Positions 1 to 6,253 of a DNA stretch of 8,397 nucleotides are shown one piece after another (position 1 is the first letter of the stretch; each line of letters begins with the position of its first letter). The notes beneath the pieces are model-generated. The model was not told where the DNA came from, did not search any database, and worked only from the letters and a program-made list of their open reading frames with translations. The stretch comes from Actinomycetes bacterium. Its GTDB lineage: Bacteria; Actinomycetota; Coriobacteriia; Anaerosomatales; Anaerosomataceae. The position numbers and the translations under genes were made by a program. The DNA lies in NCBI GenBank assembly GCA_021850085.1, contig JAJZRZ010000056.1:994-9390 (forward strand), given 5' to 3'.

Positions 1-2
1 AA

Positions 3-506
3 GCCATGGTGGACCGGGCGCTGTTCGACGCGCTGCGCGCGTCCGCCAGCGCGAGCAGGCTCCGTTTCCTGCGGGAGCTGACGCGCCTGCGCATCGACCT
101 CGCCAACGCTCGGCTGCTCATCCGGGCGCGGAGCAAGGCGCTCCCGCCTGCTGCGATCATCTCCCGGCTGGTGTCCGGCGGCAGCACGGCGCTCAACCGG
201 CTTGCCGAGCGGGCGCCCAGGATGTCGCTTGCCGAGCTGGCCCGCGCCATCACCGACAGCGGTGTGTTCGGGGGCGTGCTCGAGGAGGACCTTGCCGACG
301 TGAAGCACTTCGACGTCGCGGCCGATGCCGTCGTGGCCGCGCGCATGTTGGATGCCCGGATGGCCGCCGGCGGTGCCGACCCGGTGCTCGCGTACGTGCT
401 CGGGCGCGAGGCCGAGGTGCTGCTGCTGCGGACCGCCGTGGCCGGCCGCCTTGCCGGACTCGACCGGGAGACCATCCGCGAGCGAATCCGGGAGCGTGTA
501 TCGTGA
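3..506 (+). CDS. atpC: V/A-type ATPase subunit C (AC39/AhaC-like), 3' part, truncated by window edge
   Basis: Subunit C is the funnel-shaped socket joining the central stalk (D/F) of a V/A-type rotary ATPase to the membrane ring of K subunits. About 167 C-terminal residues are visible. The frame is open to the left edge, so the Met at position 6 is probably internal; family members are usually about 320-350 residues. Recognisable features are an early Asp-containing helix followed by the segment LRIDLANARLLIRARSKA, which matches the conserved 'iDl-Ni-ll-R-k' region. The C-terminus DPVLAYVLGREAEVLLLRTA followed by an IRERIRE-like tail is typical of the family. The gene ends in TGA at 504-506, overlapping the GTG start of the next gene (GTGA), which implies translational coupling. 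Subunits I, K and E are expected upstream, outside the window. Family assignment is confident; full length cannot be judged. Confidence 0.88.
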   Translation, partial: AMVDRALFDALRASASASRLRFLRELTRLRIDLANARLLIRARSKALPPAAIISRLVSGGSTALNRLAERAPRMSLAELARAITDSGVFGGVLEEDLADVKHFDVAADAVVAARMLDARMAAGGADPVLAYVLGREAEVLLLRTAVAGRLAGLDRETIRERIRERVS

Positions 507-835
507 CCTTGCTTCGCATAGCGGTGGTGGGCGACGCGACGAGCGTCTCGGGCTTTCGTCCGCTCGGGTTCGCGACGTTTGCGGTGGAGCGACCCGAAGA
601 TGCCCGCGACCTGTGGACCGAGCTCGTCAGCGGGTCCTACGGTGCGGTGTTCGTCACGGAGCCGGTGTGGGTCGCCATCGCGGACCTCGCTGCCGAGGTT
701 GCCGATAGCCCGGTTCCGGCCGTCACCGTCATACCCTCGGCGGGAAGCGCGGGCGGCGTGGGTGCCGCGAAGCTCGATCGCGCGATAGAAAGAGCACTCG
801 GCACCTCGGTGCCGATTCGAGAAGAGGAAGGCTAG
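503..835 (+). CDS. atpF: V/A-type ATPase subunit F
   Basis: This 110-residue protein has the size expected for V/A-ATPase subunit F, a small stalk protein that binds subunit D and modulates rotation and activity. The N-terminal strand LLRIAVVGDATSVSGFRPLG is the family signature (an 'IAVIGD...GFrL.G' beginning). A second conserved block, GAVFVTEPVW, matches the 'iiliTE' strand. A third strand, VPAVTVIPSAG, corresponds to the 'P.iv.IP' region just before the C-terminal tail. The GTG start at 503 overlaps the TGA of the upstream gene by 4 nt. The stop at 833-835 directly abuts the ATG of subunit A at 836. The gene is intact. The symbol follows V-type naming and should not be confused with F-type atpF (subunit b). 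Confidence 0.9.
   Translation: MTLLRIAVVGDATSVSGFRPLGFATFAVERPEDARDLWTELVSGSYGAVFVTEPVWVAIADLAAEVADSPVPAVTVIPSAGSAGGVGAAKLDRAIERALGTSVPIREEEG
822..831 (+). promoter_or_regulatory. Ribosome binding site of atpA within the end of atpF
   Basis: A purine-rich AGAGGAAGG-type sequence at 822-831 ends 4 nt before the ATG at 836 and lies inside the last codons of subunit F. It supports the ATG at 836 as the start of subunit A and is consistent with coupled translation, because the two genes abut without any gap. Confidence 0.6.
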
Positions 836-2719
836 ATGGAGCGAGGCACGATCGTGAAGGTCGCCGGCCCCCTCGTGGTCGCCGAAGGACTCGTCGAGGC
901 GAGGATGTTCGACCTCGTGCGTGTGGGCGAGCAGGGGCTGATGGGCGAGATCATCGAGATGCGCGCCGACCGCGCGTCGATCCAGGTGTACGAGGAGACC
1001 GAGGGCCTGGGGCCTGGCGACCCGGTGGAGGGCACGGGCGCGCCGCTGTCGGTGGAACTCGGCCCTGGCATGCTGGGCGCCGTCTACGACGGCGTGCAGC
1101 GCCCGCTCGACGCGCTCGAGCGCCTCGCCGGTGCGTTCCTGGCCCGGGGCATCTCCGCGCCCGGTCTGGACCGCGAGAAGCGCTGGGAGTTCGTGCCTTG
1201 CCTCGCCGAGGGCACTGACGTGGTCGCCGGCGACATCATCGGCACCGTGCAGGAGAACGAGGTCATCGAGCACCGCATCATGGTGCCTCCCGGCTACGGC
1301 GGGACGATCGCGAGCATCAAGGCTGGCAGCTTCACGGTCGTTGAGCCGGTGGCGCAGCTGCGCCTGGCCGACGGGACGCTGCATCCGCTGCCTATGATGC
1401 ACACCTGGCCGGTGCGTGTGCCTCGCCCGTACGCGCGCAAGGTCTCGGCCGACGAGCCGCTCGTGACCGGCACGCGCGTCATCGACACGTTCTTCCCGCT
1501 GGTGAAGGGCGGCGTGGCGTGCATTCCCGGCCCGTTCGGCGCCGGCAAGACCGTCACCCAGCACCAGGTGGCCAAGTGGAGCAACGCGCAGGTGGTCGTC
1601 TTCATCGGCTGCGGCGAGCGCGGCAACGAGATGACCGACGTGCTCATGGAGTTCCCCGAGCTCACCGACCCGTACAGCGGCTACCCGCTCATGACGCGCA
1701 CCGTGCTTGTGGCCAACACCTCCAACATGCCGGTGGCCGCGCGCGAGGCAAGCGTCTACACGGGCATCACGATGGCCGAGTACTTCCGCGACATGGGCTA
1801 CGAGGTCGTGCTGCAGGCCGACTCCACTTCCCGCTGGGCCGAAGCGATGAGAGAGATCTCTGGTCGCCTCGAGGAAATGCCCGGGGAAGAGGGTTTTCCC
1901 GCCTACCTCGGGACCAAGCTCGCAGCGTTCTACGAGCGCGCCGGCAAGGTCGAGTGTCTGGGTTCGGACACGGGCGCGGTTGGCAGCCGTCGCGGCGCGA
2001 CGCGCACCGCGGACTCTGACGCCGCCTCCGCAGCGCGGTCTGTGCGCGAGGACAGCAAGGAGGGGTCCGACGGTGCGGCAAGCGCGCCGCCCCGTACCGG
2101 TTCCATCTCCGTCGTCGGCTCCGTCTCCCCTCCGGGCGGCGACCTCTCAGAGCCCGTCGTCCAGAACACGCTGCGGGTGGTGAAGGTCTTCTGGGCGCTG
2201 CAGGACACGCTCGCCTACGAGCGTCACTTCCCGGCCATCGACTGGCTGACGAGCTACTCGCTGTACCTCGAGAAGCTGCGCCCGCACTGGGATGCAGAGG
2301 TGTCGTCCGAGTTCCGGACGCGGCGCGACGAGTGCATGGCGATCCTGCAGCGCGAGAGCGAGCTGGCCGAGATCGTGCGGCTCGTCGGCCTCGAGGCGCT
2401 CTCGCCCGAAGAGCAGATACTCATGGAGACCGCCAAGTCCGTCCGCGAGGACTTCTTGCAGCAGAACGCCTTCCGGGACGACGACCAGTTCACCAGCCTC
2501 CAGAAGCAGGACCTCTTGCTCAAGACCATCCTGCTCTTTCACGAGAAGGCCATCGAAGCGCAGGGCAAGGGGTCGCTGTTGAGGCACATCTTCGAGGCGC
2601 CGGTGCGCGAGCGCATCGCGCGCGCCAAGTATCTGACCGAGGACGAGCTCGCCGTCTTCGACGAGCTGGCCTCGGATATCGAGACGCAGCTCGTCGGCGA
2701 GGGTGGGGGTGAGGTGTAA
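836..2719 (+). CDS. atpA: V/A-type ATPase catalytic subunit A, with a ~43-residue low-complexity insertion
   Basis: This is the catalytic subunit of the A3B3 head, which hydrolyses or synthesises ATP coupled to ion transport. The 627-residue protein has an N-terminal beta-barrel (about residues 1-70), the long 'non-homologous' bulge domain typical of A subunits (about 110-185), and the nucleotide-binding domain. The P-loop is GPFGAGKT at residues 232-239. The catalytic Glu lies in GERGNE (E261). Later motifs are ADSTSRWAEAMREISGRL, VSPPGGDLSEPV and WALQDTLAYERHFPAIDW, followed by a helical C-terminal domain. A conventional A subunit such as that of Thermus is, from memory, about 578-590 residues. 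The excess is explained by residues 379-421, an Ala/Ser/Arg/Asp-rich stretch between ECLGSD and GSISVVG where other A subunits have only a few residues. The reading frame and all core motifs are intact, so the gene should be functional. The ATG follows the subunit F stop with no gap; an AGGAAGG-like ribosome site lies inside the end of that gene. Confidence 0.97.
   Translation: MERGTIVKVAGPLVVAEGLVEARMFDLVRVGEQGLMGEIIEMRADRASIQVYEETEGLGPGDPVEGTGAPLSVELGPGMLGAVYDGVQRPLDALERLAGAFLARGISAPGLDREKRWEFVPCLAEGTDVVAGDIIGTVQENEVIEHRIMVPPGYGGTIASIKAGSFTVVEPVAQLRLADGTLHPLPMMHTWPVRVPRPYARKVSADEPLVTGTRVIDTFFPLVKGGVACIPGPFGAGKTVTQHQVAKWSNAQVVVFIGCGERGNEMTDVLMEFPELTDPYSGYPLMTRTVLVANTSNMPVAAREASVYTGITMAEYFRDMGYEVVLQADSTSRWAEAMREISGRLEEMPGEEGFPAYLGTKLAAFYERAGKVECLGSDTGAVGSRRGATRTADSDAASAARSVREDSKEGSDGAASAPPRTGSISVVGSVSPPGGDLSEPVVQNTLRVVKVFWALQDTLAYERHFPAIDWLTSYSLYLEKLRPHWDAEVSSEFRTRRDECMAILQRESELAEIVRLVGLEALSPEEQILMETAKSVREDFLQQNAFRDDDQFTSLQKQDLLLKTILLFHEKAIEAQGKGSLLRHIFEAPVRERIARAKYLTEDELAVFDELASDIETQLVGEGGGEV
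1970..2098 (+). other. In-frame low-complexity insertion within atpA
   Basis: These 129 nt (43 codons, residues 379-421) interrupt the conserved path from YERAGKVECLGSD to GSISVVGSVSPPGGD. In the Thermus A subunit the corresponding stretch, as I recall it, reads directly ITLGGEEGAVTIVG. The inserted residues are mostly Ala, Ser, Gly, Arg, Asp and Thr, with no predictable hydrophobic core, so it is probably an exposed disordered loop. There is no intein-like splice chemistry at the junctions, no flanking repeat and no frame change. The boundaries are uncertain by a few residues because they rest on remembered family sequences. Confidence 0.8.
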
Positions 2720-2721
2720 CC

Positions 2722-4137
2722 ATGGCTCGCGAATACACCACGACGCGCGACATCGTCGGACCGCTGCTGCTCGTCGAGAAGGTGGCCGAGGTCACGTACG
2801 GTGAGCTCGTGGAACTCGAGTTCCCCGACGGCACCCGCTCGCTCGGCAACGTGCTCGAGGTCAACCGCGACGTTGCGCTCGTGCAGGCGTTCGGCGGCAC
2901 GCGTGGCGCCAACCCGCGCCAGACCAAGGTGACGTTCCTCGGCCGCTCGCTCGAGCTCGGTGTCAGCCGCGACATGTTAGGACGCGTCTTCGACGGCCTC
3001 GGCCGTCCGCGCGACGGCGGACCCGAGATCATCCCGGACGAGCGCCGCTCGATCTACGGCGAGCCGATCAACCCCACAGCACGCGACTTCCCGGACGACT
3101 TCATCCAGACCGGCATCTCGGCCATCGACGGCCTGAACCCGCTCGTCCGCGGCCAGAAGTTGCCGATATTCTCTGGCTCCGGCCTGCCGCACAACCAGCT
3201 GGCGGCGCAGATCGCCCGGCAGGCGGCGGTGCTCCAGCGCAGCGACGACCCCGCCAAGGTGGGAGACAGGCTCGAAGGCGAGTTCGCGGTAGTGTTCGCG
3301 GCGATGGGCATCACCTTCGAGGATGCGGATTTCTTCGCCTCCGAGTTCCGAAAGACGGCGGCCATCGAGCGCGCGGTGCTGTTCCTGAACCTCGCCGATG
3401 ACCCCGCGGTCGAGCGCATCGCCACGCCGCGGATGGCGCTCACGTGCGCCGAGTACCTCGCCTACACGTGCGATATGCACGTGCTCGTCATCCTGACCGA
3501 CATGACGTACTACTGCGAGGCGCTGCGCGAGGTCTCGGCCGCTCGCAAGGAGGTGCCCGGCCGCCGAGGCTACCCGGGCTACCTGTACACCGACCTCGCG
3601 ACCCTTTACGAGCGCGCCGGGCGGGTGAAGGGCCGCAAGGGTTCGATCACCCAGGTGCCGATCCTGTCGATGCCCGATGACGACAAGACGCACCCCATCC
3701 CCGACCTCACGGGCTACATCACAGAGGGCCAGATCATCCTCGACCGCTCGCTCCACCGCTCGGGCGTCTACCCGCCCATGGCGGTGTTGCCGAGCCTCTC
3801 GCGTCTGAAGCAAAAGGGCATCGGTCCCGGCAAGACGCGCGAGGACCACGCCGACCTCTCCAACCAGCTCTTCGGCTCGTATGCCCGCGGCATCCAAGCA
3901 AAGGAGCTCGCCGTCATCCTCGGCGAGGCCGCGCTCTCCGACACCGACCGCGCGTTCGTGGCGTTCGCCGACGCTTTCGAAGACGGTTTCATCCGGCAGG
4001 GCGAGCACGAGGAGCGTTCGGTGGAGCGAACGCTTGAGATAGGCTGGGAGCTCGCGGCGCAGCTGCCGCGAACCGAGCTCAAGCGCATCAAAGACACGTT
4101 CGTCGAGAAGTACATGAAGGAGCCGGCCGAGGCGTGA
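2722..4137 (+). CDS. atpB: V/A-type ATPase non-catalytic subunit B
   Basis: This is the regulatory, non-catalytic partner of subunit A in the A3B3 head. At 471 residues it has the normal length for the family. The N-terminal barrel begins with REYTTTRDIVGPLLLVEKV. The diagnostic block TGISAIDGLNPLVRGQKLPI is followed by SGSGLPHN (residues 151-158), which replaces a working P-loop as in all B subunits. PSLSRL places Arg361 at the position expected for the arginine finger reaching into the catalytic site of A. The C-terminal helical region has ARGIQAKELAVILGEAALS and the tail ELKRIKDTFVEKYM. The ATG at 2722 lies 2 nt after the atpA stop, with the G-rich stretch GGGTGGGGGTGAGG just upstream. The TGA at 4135-4137 overlaps the GTG of the following small gene. 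Nothing looks unusual in the protein. The symbol follows V-type naming. Confidence 0.97.
   Translation: MAREYTTTRDIVGPLLLVEKVAEVTYGELVELEFPDGTRSLGNVLEVNRDVALVQAFGGTRGANPRQTKVTFLGRSLELGVSRDMLGRVFDGLGRPRDGGPEIIPDERRSIYGEPINPTARDFPDDFIQTGISAIDGLNPLVRGQKLPIFSGSGLPHNQLAAQIARQAAVLQRSDDPAKVGDRLEGEFAVVFAAMGITFEDADFFASEFRKTAAIERAVLFLNLADDPAVERIATPRMALTCAEYLAYTCDMHVLVILTDMTYYCEALREVSAARKEVPGRRGYPGYLYTDLATLYERAGRVKGRKGSITQVPILSMPDDDKTHPIPDLTGYITEGQIILDRSLHRSGVYPPMAVLPSLSRLKQKGIGPGKTREDHADLSNQLFGSYARGIQAKELAVILGEAALSDTDRAFVAFADAFEDGFIRQGEHEERSVERTLEIGWELAAQLPRTELKRIKDTFVEKYMKEPAEA
4117..4122 (+). promoter_or_regulatory. Ribosome binding site of the small membrane protein gene
   Basis: AAGGAG lies 11 nt before the GTG at 4134, inside the last codons of subunit B. 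It supports the overlapping GTG start and real translation of the 63-codon gene. A second GTG at 4140, two codons later, is a possible alternative start at 17 nt spacing, which is less favourable. Confidence 0.5.
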
Positions 4138-4325
4138 GAGTGGCATTGACCGTAGCGCTGCTCGTGAGCATGGTGCTCCTAATGGCGTACCAGGGCTTCA
4201 TGCTGTGGTGGACGAAGAAGACCGCCGGCTCGATCCCTACATCGATCAGGCTGCTCCGCGGCATCAACATCGGATTGCTCCTCGGAGGCGGGATCCTCAT
4301 CGTGTGGCAACTGGTGGAGGGGTAG
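4134..4325 (+). CDS. Unrecognised 63-residue two-helix membrane protein inside the V/A-ATPase operon
   Basis: I do not recognise this protein. It has two strongly hydrophobic segments: residues 3-26, ending in the aromatic patch FMLWW, and residues 44-60, a Gly-rich helix with GLLLGGG. They are joined by a short basic loop containing K28, K29, R39 and R42. By the positive-inside rule the loop would be cytoplasmic and both termini outside. No cleavable signal peptide is evident. The GTG start overlaps the stop of subunit B (GTGA), and an AAGGAG site lies 11 nt upstream. The gene ends 1 nt before the atpD start, and its last codons carry the atpD ribosome site. This embedding argues that it is a real gene made together with the ATPase. 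A role in assembly, as an accessory membrane subunit, or in ion supply is only inference from context. It is too short and lacks the conserved acidic residue in a helix expected of a K (proteolipid) subunit. Confidence 0.75.
   Translation: MRVALTVALLVSMVLLMAYQGFMLWWTKKTAGSIPTSIRLLRGINIGLLLGGGILIVWQLVEG
4316..4322 (+). promoter_or_regulatory. Ribosome binding site of atpD
   Basis: GGAGGGG, a strong Shine-Dalgarno sequence, lies within the last two codons of the small membrane protein gene, with its GGAGG core 6 nt before the atpD ATG at 4327. It fixes the atpD start and suggests that subunit D can be initiated independently as well as by coupling. Confidence 0.75.
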
Positions 4326-4326
4326 C

Positions 4327-4965
4327 ATGCCCAAGCTGCGCGCCAACCCGAACCGGATGGAGCTTCTCAAGCTGCGCAGGCGCCGCGACGTAGCCCGGCG
4401 CGGCCACAAGCTGCTCAAAGACAAGCTCGATGAGCTCATGAAGGAGTTCCAGGCGCGCATCAGCGACAACCGCCGGCTCCGCAGGGATGTGGAGCGCGAG
4501 CTCGCGCAGGCGTTCGGCCTCTTCGCGCTCGTTCGCGCGGAAGCAGGCGGCGCTGCGCTCGCCTCGGCGCTCATGGCCGGCGAGGCCCTGCCCCTGCTCG
4601 AGGTGCGGGAGAAGAGCCTCATGAGCGTGCGCGTGCCGGTCTTCGAGCTTGCCGAGCTGCCGGAACCCGGCGGCTACTCGCTGGCGACCACACCCGCACT
4701 GCTCGACTCGGCCCTCGGGCGTCTGGCCGACGTGGCGCCGAGGATGCTCGAGCTTGCCGAGAGGGAAAAAGCGATCGAGCTGCTCGCGGGTGAGATCGAG
4801 CGCACGCGCCGGCGGGTGAACGCGCTGGAGTACGTGCTCATCCCCACGATCGAGGCGGCCGTGCGCGACATCACCATGAAGCTCGACGAGGTCGAGCGGG
4901 GGAACCTCACTCGGCTCATGAAGGTGAAGGACATGATCGCGCAGCAGGAGGCCGAGGGACGGTAG
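4327..4965 (+). CDS. atpD: V/A-type ATPase subunit D (central rotor shaft)
   Basis: Subunit D is the coiled-coil shaft that rotates inside the A3B3 head and carries subunit F. At 212 residues it is of normal length. The N-terminal helix has the family signature NPNRMELLKLRRRRDVARRG followed by HKLLKDKLDELM. The C-terminal helix has the equally characteristic EIERTRRRVNALEYVLIPTI and a later 'LDEVERGNLTRLMKVKDMI' stretch. The middle (about residues 60-140) is more variable and would form the globular tip and shaft-proximal part. The ATG at 4327 has a strong ribosome site and follows the small membrane gene by one base. The stop TAG at 4963-4965 is 4 nt before the peptidase gene. The order C-F-A-B-(small gene)-D matches Thermus and archaeal operons except for the extra gene. 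Confidence 0.96.
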   Translation: MPKLRANPNRMELLKLRRRRDVARRGHKLLKDKLDELMKEFQARISDNRRLRRDVERELAQAFGLFALVRAEAGGAALASALMAGEALPLLEVREKSLMSVRVPVFELAELPEPGGYSLATTPALLDSALGRLADVAPRMLELAEREKAIELLAGEIERTRRRVNALEYVLIPTIEAAVRDITMKLDEVERGNLTRLMKVKDMIAQQEAEGR

Positions 4966-4969
4966 CTCG

Positions 4970-6004
4970 ATGAAGCCTCGGCACCGGATTCTTGCGCTTG
5001 TGGTGGCGGTGGTGCTGGCGGCAGCGGTGGTCTTGATCGCATCCGCGGTGCCGCGCCGCCCGCAGCCGGCGCAGTCCCCGTCCGGTGAGACCACCCGCTC
5101 GCTCGACACACTCGAAGCCACGCGCGCCCCACTCCGGGAGCTGCCCCCGAGCGGCATCGCGACGGCACCCGCACCGCTGCAGCCGACCGAGCCGCGCGCG
5201 TTCGATGCCGATGCCGCCATGGCCGATGTCCGTGTGCTCGAGGCGTTCGGCGTGCGTGCTGGCGGGAGCGACGCCGAGGCGCGGACGGCCGCGTGGCTGC
5301 ACGCCCAGCTCGAGGGCATGGGCTTGGATGCCCGTATCGAGGAATTCGCACTGCCGAGCGGCGCGACTTCGCGCAACGTGATCGCCAGGATCGAAGGCTT
5401 GAGCGACGCCGTGGTCGTGCTCGGCGCCCACTTCGACACCAAGCCGCCATCGCCGGGCGCCAACGACAACGCGTCCGGCTGCGCCGCGTTGCTCGAGATC
5501 GCCAGGATCCTCACCGAGTCGCCCGTGGTTCCGACGCTGGAGATCATCTTCTTCGGCAGCGAGGAGACGCTGGGCAGGGACCGGGATGCGCACCATTTCG
5601 GGTCGCGGTATCGCGTGGCGCAGATGTCGGCGGCCGAGCGGCGGCAGACCGCCGGCATGATCTCGCTGGACATGATCGGTTACGGACCCGCGTTCCACTC
5701 GCGCACGATGGGCAGGGGGCCGATGCTGCTCTCCGACATGCTTCTCGCCCACGCGGCCGGCCTCGGCATCGACATGACCTACCGCAAGGACCCCGGTTCG
5801 AGCGGCTGGAGCGACCACGAGGCGTACGAACTCGCCGGGGTCCCCGTCTCTTGGATCCAGTGGCGCGACGACCCGGTCTACCACACCGCCGGTGACGTTT
5901 CGGGCCACCTTCAGCCGGACCGGATCGAGACGGCCGGCCGGCTCGTGCTCGAATTCCTGCGAAGTCTGGATGCACAGGCGCTGAAGCGGTTGCTGGAGCG
6001 GTAG
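4970..6004 (+). CDS. M28-family zinc metallopeptidase, membrane-anchored or secreted
   Basis: This 344-residue protein is probably an aminopeptidase-type zinc peptidase acting outside the membrane. Residues 1-27 are a basic start (MKPRHR) plus a hydrophobic helix, either a signal anchor or an uncleaved signal peptide. A Pro/Ala-rich linker follows to about residue 75. The M28 domain (about 85-335) has the complete metal set: H154 in GAHFDT, bridging D166 in ANDNASG, E198/E199 in FFGSEE (general base and ligand), D234 in SLDMIGY and H305 in VYHTAGD. Substrate specificity (aminopeptidase or another amidohydrolase such as glutaminyl cyclase-like enzymes) cannot be decided. It starts 4 nt after the atpD stop, so it probably shares the ATPase transcript, although no functional link is known. 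The next gene is convergent, so this is the last gene of the operon. Confidence 0.9.
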   Translation: MKPRHRILALVVAVVLAAAVVLIASAVPRRPQPAQSPSGETTRSLDTLEATRAPLRELPPSGIATAPAPLQPTEPRAFDADAAMADVRVLEAFGVRAGGSDAEARTAAWLHAQLEGMGLDARIEEFALPSGATSRNVIARIEGLSDAVVVLGAHFDTKPPSPGANDNASGCAALLEIARILTESPVVPTLEIIFFGSEETLGRDRDAHHFGSRYRVAQMSAAERRQTAGMISLDMIGYGPAFHSRTMGRGPMLLSDMLLAHAAGLGIDMTYRKDPGSSGWSDHEAYELAGVPVSWIQWRDDPVYHTAGDVSGHLQPDRIETAGRLVLEFLRSLDAQALKRLLER

Positions 6005-6253
6005 GGGCGTTCGCTTCCGCTCGCACCGCGTAATCAGCCGCTCATCTCCAGATACCGCACGGCTGTCGGGTTGCTTGCTCGCGCTGCTCAAGTCAGCTGT
6101 CTGGATGGCCGATGACACTTTCTGTCAGGGGAATAAGGGTATCACGCCTGACGATCCGTCCGGCCCGATGGCGGCGCCCCTCCATGCGGTGGACCGGACA
6201 GCGTCACCAAGGCCCCGGGGTGGTGAAGAGCCCCGGGGCCTGCCACACAGAGC
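6005..6253. other. Convergent intergenic region
   Basis: This 249-nt gap separates the M28 peptidase stop from the tldE stop. I see no credible coding sequence with a ribosome site. The first part has a weak 6-bp inverted repeat at the peptidase end (GAGCGG at 5996-6001 and CCGCTC at 6017-6022), and there is another at GTCCGG 6159-6164 with CCGGAC 6194-6199. The only strong structure is the hairpin at 6210-6241. GC appears somewhat lower around 6030-6150 than in the flanking genes, as expected for non-coding DNA in such a genome. Confidence 0.6.
6210..6241 (-). terminator. Strong GC hairpin, probable terminator of tldD-tldE (possibly bidirectional)
   Basis: AGGCCCCGGGG at 6210-6220 and CCCCGGGGCCT at 6231-6241 form a perfect 11-bp stem with a 10-nt loop. 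The stem begins 12 nt beyond the tldE stop codon on the - strand and lies between two convergent genes. There is no clear U-tract on either side (only a short TTGGT on the - strand), so it resembles the U-poor hairpin terminators seen in high-GC bacteria. It could also stop transcripts coming from the ATPase operon. The fold is certain from the sequence; termination is inferred from position. Confidence 0.7.

Noticed and set aside
1529..2098. Intein in subunit A, as known from VMA1-type genes
   Set aside because: The inserted segment is only about 43 residues, is not at the P-loop, and lacks the N-terminal Cys/Ser block and C-terminal His-Asn block of inteins.
1970..2098. Frameshift or mobile insertion creating the extra segment of subunit A
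   Set aside because: The length is a multiple of three, both flanks stay in the same frame, and there are no flanking direct or inverted repeats.
2977..4146. 389-codon open frame antisense to atpB
   Set aside because: It lies opposite a fully recognisable subunit B gene. Its Arg/Val/Glu-rich composition is the usual shadow of GC-rich codons, and it shows no family motif.
4297..5673. 458-codon open frame antisense to atpD and the M28 peptidase
   Set aside because: It overlaps two genes with clear family motifs on the other strand and is Ser/Arg/Ala-rich without recognisable domains.
5996..6022. Inverted repeat GAGCGG/CCGCTC at the end of the M28 peptidase gene as a terminator
   Set aside because: The stem is only 6 bp with a 15-nt loop and no T-run, so it is not distinguishable from chance in GC-rich DNA.
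4916..6118. 400-codon open frame antisense to the M28 peptidase
   Set aside because: It is an antisense shadow: the + strand frame has the complete M28 metal site, while this frame has no motif and no ribosome site that I can see.
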